NCBI RefSeq assembly: GCF_903819165.1
Contig: NZ_CAIJCS010000014.1
Coordinates: 248,001-312,000 of the forward strand
DNA length: 64,000 nt
From: Aedoeadaptatus nemausensis
GTDB taxonomy: Bacteria; Bacillota; Clostridia; Tissierellales; Peptoniphilaceae
Direction: 5' to 3'
Positions 54,149 to 61,817 of the stretch are shown here, one piece after another (the first letter of the stretch is position 1; each line of letters begins with the position of its first letter). Position numbers and translations under genes: made by a program. The notes under the pieces are model-generated. The model was not told where the DNA came from and did no database searches. It saw only the letters and a program-made list of their open reading frames with translations.

Positions 54149-54631
54149 TTAAACATCCAAATCTATATCATCTACTTCGCCGCTATCGTAACCATCCCAA
54201 TAGTTATCATAGTCGTCGTAAACTTCCGCCTCATCTTCAGCGCCGTCATACTCCTCGTCATATAGGAGATCTTGTTCGTAGTCATCGGAATGTTCCTCTT
54301 TTTGGGTAAAGAAACTCCTGCCGCCTTCCCGTTCTTGTCTTGATTGCTCGTCTTCTCGAATAATGGTATGCACAATCCAGAGTTCAAATAATTCATCCTC
54401 TGCTCTCCACGCCTCTTCTTCCTCTAAACGGGATGTTATAGCCTCAGGTTCTGAATCGAGAAGCTTCTCCTTTACGTCGACACCTTTTAGCAGTGTTTTT
54501 ATCAGTTCAAACTTTTCGCCGAAATCTCTTCCTTCGGTATATCCTCCGTATGAATAGAAACCAGGGCCAATCTCTTTAGAAAGTGATCGGCGAGGGTATT
54601 TAAAATTCTTCGCAACAATTGTAAATTCCAT
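54149..54631 (-). CDS. Acidic hypothetical protein, possibly the 3' part of a frameshifted gene
   Basis: 160-codon frame rich in Asp, Glu and Tyr, with a highly acidic C-terminal half (DDYDNYWDGYDSG). ATG 54631 has no ribosome site, and the first ~43 codons overlap the end of the next gene, where the other frame looks more protein-like. The part after 54502 (from LIKTLLKGVDVKEK) reads naturally as the continuation of the upstream product through a -1 shift. So it is either a coupled overlapping gene or the second half of a broken gene. Confidence 0.45.
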   Translation of the reverse strand: MEFTIVAKNFKYPRRSLSKEIGPGFYSYGGYTEGRDFGEKFELIKTLLKGVDVKEKLLDSEPEAITSRLEEEEAWRAEDELFELWIVHTIIREDEQSRQEREGGRSFFTQKEEHSDDYEQDLLYDEEYDGAEDEAEVYDDYDNYWDGYDSGEVDDIDLDV

Positions 54632-55020
54632 AGTGTTCCGTCTTCATTATGGATGTCGCCCTTTTGCACAAGCACTTCCAAACGAAACACCGCCTTAATT
54701 TGGCTCTCCCTCAATAGATATGGATTCGTAATGGTAAGTTGCGCCAAAAATAATGCGACTTCTTCGCTGATATTGCCCGCAAGTAGGGCATCATATATGC
54801 TTTTGTAAGCATTTCGAGCCGATTGAATAATCTCTTCCAATTCCTCACTCGATTCATCTAAGGCTAATGAGGAAATCATTCGATCTCGATCCGTTGGCGA
54901 GGTCGTTTTCTCTATCCCTTGTTTATTCTGTGGCGTAGAAGGTTGTCGAGTCTTTAAATAAACGAAACCAATAAAAAATAGCACCGCCGGAATCGCCCAT
55001 ATCCAAAAATAAAAGTTCAT
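54502..55020 (-). CDS. Membrane-anchored hypothetical protein
   Basis: 172 residues from ATG 55020 (AGGGGG upstream; the TTG at 55047 is less likely). One N-terminal membrane anchor (~2-22), a linker, then a helical cytoplasmic or external domain. Ends SAKSLN; a -1 shift near the A-run at 54513-54516 would join it to the acidic frame downstream. Function unknown. Confidence 0.65.
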   Translation of the reverse strand: MNFYFWIWAIPAVLFFIGFVYLKTRQPSTPQNKQGIEKTTSPTDRDRMISSLALDESSEELEEIIQSARNAYKSIYDALLAGNISEEVALFLAQLTITNPYLLRESQIKAVFRLEVLVQKGDIHNEDGTLWNLQLLRRILNTLADHFLKRLALVSIHTEDIPKEEISAKSLN

Positions 55021-55097
55021 ATATCCCCCTCTCAGCGCCGATTTCAATAACTACATTATTCTATTAAAATAATAAAAAATCAAGATTACGAAACCCT

Positions 55098-55838
55098 TTA
55101 ATATTCCCCAAAATCAAAAAACACTGGCTTAGAATACTCGATAATTTCAACCTTCGCATCTTCAGGGATTATGCCCATGACGGGTTTATCCATTACATTG
55201 CCAACATTGTAGTTTTTTAGGGAGTAATCGTAGTAGTTGGGTTGATGATAACTGGTCATGTCATGACGATTGACTTGTTTGCCTTGATATTGGTCTTGAT
55301 AGTTTTCAAAGCCTTTAAAGCCAAACATGGAATAGACATCGACAGTGTCTTGGTTAGTTTCTTTGTTTTTGTAGCTTACCACGACATCGTATTTTACTTC
55401 CGGTGGAGCATAAACGAGTTTTCCGGTCTTGCGGTCGTAGACGTTGCCGTCGGGTCCCATTTTTAGTCCGGACCAGTTATAAAGAATCGTCGTGTATTCT
55501 TGGTGGTCGATGGATTTTGGTGTATTCTCCAGGCTTTTTTTGCCGTTTTTGTCGAGACCGATGGTGTCCAGGTTGTAACGGTCTTTGCCGTTTTGGACGA
55601 TGTTGTTGTTATTGTTGTTTTCTCCAACATCTTTGCTGCCTGCACTAGATCCACCTTCTCCCGGTGCGGTCACCGGCGGTGGCGGTGCGACGGGTTGATT
55701 TCTCTCTGCAAAGGCTTGCCACGGACAAGAGGTCGCAAGTAGGGCCGCCGTTAGTGCATAGAGGGTTATTTTTTGAATTTGTCCATATATATCCTTCCTC
55801 CTTTTTGGACAAGTTGGGTTATAGCTTCTCTTATACAT
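55098..55838 (-). CDS. Secreted hypothetical protein with disrupted start
   Basis: Open frame of 246 codons: signal-peptide core (KITLYALTAALLATS, cleavage likely after AFA), a Pro/Gly/Ser/Asn linker, then a ~150-residue Tyr/Asp-rich domain I do not recognise. The in-frame ATG (55838) overlaps a -10-like TATAAG, and the codons after it are a translated ribosome site. A strong AAGGAGG (55797-55803) instead serves ATG 55786, which reads MDKFKK and then stops. One more base in the A6 run (55769-55774) would give a normal signal peptide, so this copy looks frameshifted or slippage-controlled. Confidence 0.6.
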   Translation of the reverse strand: MYKRSYNPTCPKRRKDIYGQIQKITLYALTAALLATSCPWQAFAERNQPVAPPPPVTAPGEGGSSAGSKDVGENNNNNNIVQNGKDRYNLDTIGLDKNGKKSLENTPKSIDHQEYTTILYNWSGLKMGPDGNVYDRKTGKLVYAPPEVKYDVVVSYKNKETNQDTVDVYSMFGFKGFENYQDQYQGKQVNRHDMTSYHQPNYYDYSLKNYNVGNVMDKPVMGIIPEDAKVEIIEYSKPVFFDFGEY

Positions 55839-55858
55839 ATAGGACGTATCTTTTTAAA
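55830..55858 (-). promoter_or_regulatory. Putative promoter of the secreted-protein gene
   Basis: Minus strand TTTAAA (55853-55858), 17-base spacer, TATAAG (55830-55835). It overlaps the ATG at 55838, which argues for translation starting at 55786. Confidence 0.45.
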
Positions 55859-55863
55859 TTATT

Positions 55864-55899
55864 CCATAAAAAAAGAAACCCCTAAAAAGAGGTTTCTTT
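55864..55899 (-). terminator. Intrinsic terminator after the decayed membrane gene
   Basis: Minus strand AAAGAAACC, loop, GGTTTCTTT followed by a seven-T run. 17 bases after the stop at 55916. Confidence 0.85.
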
Positions 55900-55915
55900 G
55901 GCTTATGTCGCAAGG

Positions 55916-56325
55916 TTATTGAACTTGGGTCCAGTTAAGGGGGAATCGTTGAACGTTTTCTAACAGATAGGCTCTAACAGCTGATACAATACCCTGAAAC
56001 AAGGTCCCTTCACCCAGACCTGTAAAGATTAACAAAAGGAACACATGAGGTGCCAACAAAAGACCTAGTACAAGCCAAACGAGGATATTTTTAGGAACGA
56101 AGAGCAAACCTATGACGATGGTAATAAGAGATATTAACAGAAAACCGGACCAGAGAAAATCACCTTTATTCATCACGCCTAAGGGCATTTGAAGCATTTT
56201 AGGTGGATGGCTTTCAGGGTAAAACTAAGCTAAAATAAACAGTCCCACAGCGAATAGTCTAAGAGCGTAAAAATAACGTCTATCTATGTGTCGTTTATAT
56301 CCAATGATCTTAAAGTCTTTCACGT
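55916..56325 (-). pseudogene. Decayed paralogue of the membrane protein at 56358
   Basis: GTG 56325 has a strong AAGGAG and begins MKDFKIIGYKRHIDR. A two-base GA insertion then shifts the frame; the natural continuation RYFYALRLFAVGLFILA meets a TAG and then goes on in the same frame as FYPESHPPKML and the open 93-codon stretch to 55916. Restored, it is ~136 residues with three to four helices and aligns along its length with the neighbour (shared P(L/F)G, IxIGLL, VLxLLLxPH and GLGxG positions). It has two disabling lesions, so I call it a pseudogene; the 93-codon piece (ATG 56173 or 56197) has no ribosome site. Confidence 0.75.
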
Positions 56326-56357
56326 ACTATCTCCTTGTCATTTCATTTATCAATAGA

Positions 56358-56753
56358 TTATCCCCAAAAGAGCCTTCCTAAAATATACATGTAAAAATAC
56401 TTACTAAGCATTTTTAGCACATTTCCTCCTGATAGACCATATTCAAGAGCGATAAGATAAAGATGTGGGACGATCAACAAAAACAAAACAACGAGTATTC
56501 CAATGTCCTTGTCTACCAATAAAATGCCGTAGAAGATAAGGAGTAGAGACAGCCAGTATATAATACCTGTCATAAACCACGAAAGAGCCACTGTATCTGA
56601 ACCAAAAGGCGTTCTTACCGGTACATTACGAGGAGAACCTTCAATGCTTAGTGTCCAATACATTAATACGAGGAGCACGACAAAGCCCAAGTAGAACAGA
56701 ACCATTCGTTTATTAGGGCTTATATTCTGTTTACATTTTTTGATGAAGTTCAT
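56358..56753 (-). CDS. Polytopic membrane protein, unknown function
   Basis: 131 residues from ATG 56753, with hydrophobic segments at about 17-36, 55-78 and 83-105 plus a weaker C-terminal one. No ribosome site precedes it; the 22-codon ORF ending eight bases upstream has a strong one, suggesting reinitiation. Paralogue of the pseudogene downstream. No family recognised; low GC and isolated position suggest accessory DNA. Confidence 0.65.
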   Translation of the reverse strand: MNFIKKCKQNISPNKRMVLFYLGFVVLLVLMYWTLSIEGSPRNVPVRTPFGSDTVALSWFMTGIIYWLSLLLIFYGILLVDKDIGILVVLFLLIVPHLYLIALEYGLSGGNVLKMLSKYFYMYILGRLFWG

Positions 56754-56761
56754 GGTACAAC

Positions 56762-56830
56762 TCAACAACCGTTATTTCTATTTTCTCGTACAAAATATGC
56801 TCTTATCTTTCTGGCCATCCATTTTTTCAT
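56762..56830 (-). CDS. 22-residue leader peptide ORF
   Basis: ATG 56830 with AAAGGAGG six bases upstream encodes a basic peptide (MKKWMARKIRAYFVREN...) ending Gly-Cys-stop, eight bases before the membrane gene start. It probably loads ribosomes for that gene; it could also be a remnant of a longer N-terminus. Confidence 0.5.
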   Translation of the reverse strand: MKKWMARKIRAYFVRENRNNGC

Positions 56831-56958
56831 AGAATTCCTCCTTTAAATGTTTCTCTATACTCTTTCTATTGTTTTTAGTGGCGTCAAACGCCCAAACTTG
56901 CTCCACCTTTTCTACGTCACCCTCTCTTATTGTTATTATAATAACACCTTCTATAACG

Positions 56959-56987
56959 ATTATATTTATATAATATTTCCTTGTCAA
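56959..56987 (-). promoter_or_regulatory. Perfect consensus promoter
   Basis: Minus strand TTGACA (56982-56987), 17-base spacer, TATAAT (56959-56964). It gives a ~115-base leader before the 22-codon ORF and the membrane gene. Confidence 0.85.
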
Positions 56988-57141
56988 GGTTTTTCTGCAA
57001 TTATGTTGTTGTTTTTAGCTAGTTAATTCAAAAAAGTATTATGATAGTGTTTTTTTGGTTGTTTTTGCTGTTTTGTAAGCGAATGGCAGGTGGCACATCG
57101 TCACGGATCCCTGGCACTGAATCAGATGCTGAAAGCAAAAA
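56988..57141. other. AT-rich intergenic stretch, nothing recognised
   Basis: T-rich region with a GC-richer patch at about 57075-57135. Only a short ORF without a ribosome site is seen; no RNA or repeat structure recognised. Confidence 0.4.
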
Positions 57142-57165
57142 GAAGTCTAGTTTTCACTAGACTTC
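57142..57165 (-). terminator. Second terminator after nifJ
   Basis: Minus strand GAAGTCTAGT-GAAA-ACTAGACTTC followed by TTTTT, with a GAAA tetraloop. Confidence 0.85.
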
Positions 57166-57185
57166 CCAACGGTTGACATAGAACC

Positions 57186-57216
57186 AAAAAAGGACCGAGT
57201 AAACTCGGTCCTTTTT
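57186..57216 (-). terminator. First terminator after nifJ
   Basis: Minus strand AAAAAGGACCGAG-TTTA-CTCGGTCCTTTTT, ten bases after the nifJ stop. Confidence 0.9.
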
Positions 57217-57225
57217 GTTTTAATC

Positions 57226-60200
57226 TTATTCAGCTTGATCGTTGTGCAAACGAGCGTAGTTTTCGTAACGTTCTTTTGCGTTTTGTTCAGCTGCTTCGTA
57301 AAGTGCTTCTGCACGTTCGGGGAACAATTTCTTGAGGGAGGTGTAACGTACTTCGCCTTCAAGGAATTCTCTATAGGGTTTGGTCGGTTCTTTAGAGTCG
57401 AGGCTGAAGGGATTCTTGCCTTCGTCTTTAAGTTCCGGATTGTATCTGTAGAGGTGCCAGTAACCTGTTTCGACGGCTTTCTTTTCTTCTGCGATGGATA
57501 CACCCATACCCATGCGGATACCGTGGTTGATACAGGGAGCGTAAGCGATGATTAAGGACGGTCCGTCGTATGCTTCAGCTTCTTTAATTGCTTTAAGTGC
57601 TTGGTTCTTGTCAGCACCGATAGCGATTTGAGCGACATATACGTAGCCGTAGCTTGTCATCATGAGACCGAGGTCTTTCTTACGAACTTCTTTACCGTTG
57701 GCAGCAAACTTAGCAACAGCACCGGTTGGGGTTGCCTTGGAGGATTGACCACCGGTGTTGGAGTAAACTTCAGTGTCGACAACCATGATATTGATGTTTT
57801 CGCCACTGGCTAATACGTGGTCTAATCCACCGTAGCCGATGTCGTAAGCCCAACCGTCGCCACCGAAGATCCATTGACTCGGTTTAATAAGAACGCGTTT
57901 CATGCTGCTGATATTAGCGAGTAATTGATCCGCTTCAGCATTGCCGGTCTTCTTGTCGAGTAAGGGAAGAATCTTAGCGGTAGCAGCCTTGGTTACTTCG
58001 TAGCTGTTGTAGTCTTCTAACCAAGCGTCGAATGCTTTGGCGATTTCTTCGTCAGCGCCAAGTTCTTTGAACGCTTCCATGTTCTTGCGAATGGTTTCAC
58101 GTTGTTGATCGACGGCGATCTTCATACCGTAACCGTATTCAGCGTTGTCTTCAAATAGGGAGTTTGCCCAGGAAGGACCTTGGTTGCAGTCGTTGGTGCA
58201 ATAAGGCATGGACGGAGCGGAACCACCCCAGATGGAGGTACAACCGGTTGCGTTTGCGATCATCATGTGATCACCGAATAATTGCGTGACAAGTTTGATG
58301 TAAGGTGTTTCACCACAACCTGCACATGCACCGGAGAATTCAAGGTGCGGCATGTGGAATTGAGAGTTTCTTACATTGTCAGCGGGAATTTCGTCTTGTT
58401 TGGAAGTAACTTCTTCTTGAGCGAATTTCCAGTTGTCTTCTTGTTTGTCGAATTCATCTTCGAAGGGAACCATAACAAGTGCTTTTTCCTTAGCGGGGCA
58501 AACTTGAGCACAGTTACCGCAACCTGTACAGTCGAGGGGAGAAATTTGAATTCTATATTCGAATTTGTCCATTCCCTTACCGTTAGCTTTTTTGGTTTCA
58601 AAGCTTTCAGGTTTCTTAGCTGCTTCTTCTTCATCTAATAAGAAGGGACGAATTACAGCGTGAGGGCATACGAAGGAACATTGGTTACATTGGATACAGT
58701 TTTCGATCTTCCATTGGGGAATGTTAACTGCAATACCACGTTTTTCGTATCTGGAAGTACCGGACATGAAGGTACCGTCTTCCATGCCGACGAAGGTGCT
58801 GACGGGAAGGTCATTACCTTCTTGACGGTTAATGGGAACGAGAATCTTGTTGATGAACTCGGGTGCGCCTTCGATGGAGTGGTCGGCTTCTTCCGTAAGG
58901 TTAGCCCATTCTGCAGGATAATCTACTTCGTGGGTAGCATCCATACCTGCGTCAACTGCCGCATAGTTCATGTTGACGATGTCGTCGCCCTTGTGACCGT
59001 AGTCTTTTACGATAGCTTCTTTTAATTTAGCTACTGCAGTTTCTAAGGGAAGAACTTCTGCGAGTTTGAAGAAAGCAGCTTGCATAACCATGTTGGTACG
59101 GTTGCCGAGGCCAACTTCGCCGGCAATCTTCGTAGCATTGATGGTGTAGAATTTAATATCGTTTTGAGCGATATCTCTCTTCAAGCTAGCGGGAAGATTT
59201 TCTTCTAATTCATCTAAATCCCATGTGGTATTTAAGAGGAATGTGCCGCCTTTTTTAATGCCGCGAAGCAAATCATATTGATGTACATAAGATTGTTTGG
59301 AGCAAGAAATAAAGTTAGCAGAGGTTAAAAGGTAGGTGGATGTGATTCTTTCGTTACCGAAACGTAAGTGAGACATGGTAACACCACCGGATTTCTTCGA
59401 GTCATAGTCGAAGTAACCTTGTGCATACATGTCGGTACCGTCACCGATAATCTTGATTGCACTCTTGTTAGCACCTACTGTACCGTCAGAACCGAAGCCC
59501 CAGAATTTGCAACCGATGGTTCCTTCAGGTTCGGTGTGGATTTCTTCTTCGATGGGAAGAGAAAGATTGGTAACGTCGTCTACGATACCGATGGTGAAAC
59601 CGTCTTTCGGTTGATCAGCGCGCATGTTTTTGAATACTGCGTTGATTTGAGAAGGTGTGGTGTCCTTGCTGCCTAAACCGTAACGACCACCGACGATCAT
59701 GGGACGGTTTTCAGCATCGTAGTACATATCGCGAACGTCTAAGAGTAGGGGTTCAGCGTTAGCGCCCTTTTCTTTTGTACGGTCGAGTACTGCGATTCTC
59801 TTAACACTCTTGGGCATGCTGTCCATGAAGTGTTTTGCAGACCAGGGACGATAGAGGTGAACTTTAAGTACACCGGTCTTTTCACCTTTTGCGTTGAGGT
59901 AGTCGACAACTTCTTCGATGGTTTCAGTTACAGAACCCATTGCGATGATGACGTCTTCTGCGTTTTCGTCACCGTAGTAGTTGAAGAGGTTATATTCTCT
60001 ACCGGTAAGTTCGGAGATTTTCTTCATGTATTCTTCCGTAGTACCGATGATGTCGGTGTAGAAACGGTTGGAAGCTTCTACTTCTTGGAAGTAAATGTCG
60101 GGGTTTTGTGCCGTACCGCGAACTTCGGGATCTTGGGGAGCGAGAGCACGTGCTCTGAACTCGTTAACAGCGTCCATGTCAACTAATTTTCCAAGATCAT

Positions 60201-60765
60201 CGTAGTCTAATACTTCGATCTTTTGAATTTCGTGAGAGGTACGGAAGCCGTCGAAGAAGTGAACGAAGGGTACGCGGCCTTTAATGGCTGCTAAGTGAGC
60301 AACACCTGCTAAGTCCATTGCTTCTTGTACGGAACCGGATGCTAAAAGTGCGAAACCGGATGCACGTGCTGCCATAACGTCTTGGTGGTCGCCGAAGATG
60401 CTTAGTGCATGACTTGCAAGGGCACGAGCTGCAACGTGGAATACGCCGGGAAGTAATTCACCTGCGATTTTGTACATATTGGGAAGCATTAAGAGAAGAC
60501 CTTGAGATGCAGTGTAGGTCGTGGTTAATGCACCTGCTTGAAGAGCACCGTGAACAGCACCTGCTGCACCGGCTTCGGATTGCATTTCTTTTACAGATAC
60601 TTCGTTGCCGAAAATATTCTTTCTGTGATTACTGGCCCATGCGTCGATATGTTCTGCCATGGGAGATGAGGGCGTAATCGGATAGATACACGCCAAGTCG
60701 GAGAATGCGTAGGCGACGTGAGCCGCTGCGGTATTCCCGTCCATTGTTTTCATCGTTTTTGCCAT
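57226..60765 (-). CDS. nifJ: Pyruvate:ferredoxin (flavodoxin) oxidoreductase
   Basis: 1179 residues, single-chain PFOR. Domain order: pyrimidine-binding domain I, domain II, gamma domain, ferredoxin-like domain with two 4Fe-4S motifs (CIQCNQCSFVCPH and CTGCGNCAQVCP, ~685-760), then the TPP-binding domain with the proximal cluster Cys (CAGCGE) and GDGWAYDIGYGG. Oxidises pyruvate to acetyl-CoA, reducing ferredoxin, the central energy step of fermentative anaerobes. Start ATG behind AGGAGG; own promoter and two terminators suggest high expression. Confidence 0.98.
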   Translation of the reverse strand: MAKTMKTMDGNTAAAHVAYAFSDLACIYPITPSSPMAEHIDAWASNHRKNIFGNEVSVKEMQSEAGAAGAVHGALQAGALTTTYTASQGLLLMLPNMYKIAGELLPGVFHVAARALASHALSIFGDHQDVMAARASGFALLASGSVQEAMDLAGVAHLAAIKGRVPFVHFFDGFRTSHEIQKIEVLDYDDLGKLVDMDAVNEFRARALAPQDPEVRGTAQNPDIYFQEVEASNRFYTDIIGTTEEYMKKISELTGREYNLFNYYGDENAEDVIIAMGSVTETIEEVVDYLNAKGEKTGVLKVHLYRPWSAKHFMDSMPKSVKRIAVLDRTKEKGANAEPLLLDVRDMYYDAENRPMIVGGRYGLGSKDTTPSQINAVFKNMRADQPKDGFTIGIVDDVTNLSLPIEEEIHTEPEGTIGCKFWGFGSDGTVGANKSAIKIIGDGTDMYAQGYFDYDSKKSGGVTMSHLRFGNERITSTYLLTSANFISCSKQSYVHQYDLLRGIKKGGTFLLNTTWDLDELEENLPASLKRDIAQNDIKFYTINATKIAGEVGLGNRTNMVMQAAFFKLAEVLPLETAVAKLKEAIVKDYGHKGDDIVNMNYAAVDAGMDATHEVDYPAEWANLTEEADHSIEGAPEFINKILVPINRQEGNDLPVSTFVGMEDGTFMSGTSRYEKRGIAVNIPQWKIENCIQCNQCSFVCPHAVIRPFLLDEEEAAKKPESFETKKANGKGMDKFEYRIQISPLDCTGCGNCAQVCPAKEKALVMVPFEDEFDKQEDNWKFAQEEVTSKQDEIPADNVRNSQFHMPHLEFSGACAGCGETPYIKLVTQLFGDHMMIANATGCTSIWGGSAPSMPYCTNDCNQGPSWANSLFEDNAEYGYGMKIAVDQQRETIRKNMEAFKELGADEEIAKAFDAWLEDYNSYEVTKAATAKILPLLDKKTGNAEADQLLANISSMKRVLIKPSQWIFGGDGWAYDIGYGGLDHVLASGENINIMVVDTEVYSNTGGQSSKATPTGAVAKFAANGKEVRKKDLGLMMTSYGYVYVAQIAIGADKNQALKAIKEAEAYDGPSLIIAYAPCINHGIRMGMGVSIAEEKKAVETGYWHLYRYNPELKDEGKNPFSLDSKEPTKPYREFLEGEVRYTSLKKLFPERAEALYEAAEQNAKERYENYARLHNDQAE

Positions 60766-60803
60766 TTCAACCTCCTAAATAAACAACAATTTCCTATAGT
60801 TAA

Positions 60804-60831
60804 ATTATATCAGTCATCAAATTGAATTCAA
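60804..60831 (-). promoter_or_regulatory. Promoter of nifJ
   Basis: Minus strand TTGAAT (60826-60831), 16-base spacer ending TGA, TATAAT (60804-60809); 38 bases before the ATG. Confidence 0.8.
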
Positions 60832-60881
60832 GGGCTAGGAGAAAGTATTCAATATTATGAGTTGATAATAATAAAACGATT

Positions 60882-61817
60882 TCATAGTCGTTTTCTCGTT
60901 TCTATGGAGTTCAATACCCGCTGATTCAGAGCGAGGGCCGCATTGTAGCCCAGTTCTTTTTGCTTATAATTCCGCGTGGCGATTTCTACGATCACCGATG
61001 TGTTTCGTCCTGTGCGCATAGGGATTTCGATCTTTGGCAAGGATACATCCAGTATGGAAATTTTTTCGTCGTCGATTCCCAGTCGGTTATAATCTGCAAA
61101 GTCGTCCCATTGGGTAAGCTCGATGACGAGTTCGATTTCCTTTTCTTCCATAATACTTCCGATGCCGAAGAGTCTCTCGACATCGATAATCCCGATTCCT
61201 CGAATTTCCATAAAGTGACGGGTTATTTTAGGCGAGGTTCCTATTAAGCGTTCATCCAGCTTTTTGATGAGGACGGAATCGTCGGCGATGAGTTTATGAC
61301 CGTTGACGATGAGATCTAAGGCTGTCTCCGACTTACCTATGCCGCTTTCCCCCAACATTAAAACGCCGACCCCGAAAATATCCAGTAAAATACCGTGGCG
61401 CCTTAAGGTGGGCGCCAATGCCCTTTCCATATAAGTAATAAGTTTGTTTAATGCTCGCGACGTCCCGTCTTCTGTCCGCAATATTGTGCAGTTATTCTGC
61501 CGGGCAAAGGCGATCATTTCGGGGAAAATTTCCTGGTCTCGCGTGACGATTAAGAGGGGGATTTTATGGTCGAATAAGGCCTTTAAACGGGAGCGCCTTA
61601 CTTCGGGGTCCAAGGCTTTTAAATAATGCCATTCCGCTCCGCCGATAATTTGAATACGATTCGACACGAATTGCGTGTAAAAGCCGCTGAGTTGCAGACC
61701 CGGACGATTAAATTCCGTGGTGTACAAATAGGTCTTCTCGGCATCTTTAGCCTCGTAAATTACTTCAAAATCGTTATCTTCGATTAATTCTTTCACCGTA
61801 ATCCGTTTATTGTTCAT
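60882..61817 (-). CDS. hprK: HPr kinase/phosphorylase
   Basis: 311 residues from ATG 61817 behind GGAGG. N-terminal HprK domain (~1-130), then the kinase domain with P-loop GESGIGKS and the signature MEIRGIGIIDV. Phosphorylates and dephosphorylates HPr Ser46 for carbon catabolite control. Start lies 11 bases inside the uvrC end, so the two are coupled. A weak AAAACGA/TCGTTTT hairpin follows the stop. Confidence 0.96.
   Translation of the reverse strand: MNNKRITVKELIEDNDFEVIYEAKDAEKTYLYTTEFNRPGLQLSGFYTQFVSNRIQIIGGAEWHYLKALDPEVRRSRLKALFDHKIPLLIVTRDQEIFPEMIAFARQNNCTILRTEDGTSRALNKLITYMERALAPTLRRHGILLDIFGVGVLMLGESGIGKSETALDLIVNGHKLIADDSVLIKKLDERLIGTSPKITRHFMEIRGIGIIDVERLFGIGSIMEEKEIELVIELTQWDDFADYNRLGIDDEKISILDVSLPKIEIPMRTGRNTSVIVEIATRNYKQKELGYNAALALNQRVLNSIETRKRL

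Noticed and set aside
56778-56987. 69-codon open frame on the minus strand
   Set aside because: Its first codon (TTG) is part of the -35 box of the consensus promoter, so it lies before the RNA start; no ribosome site.
57147-57503. 118-codon minus-strand frame over the nifJ 3' end
   Set aside because: Lys/Thr-rich out-of-frame reading of nifJ that also crosses its terminator.
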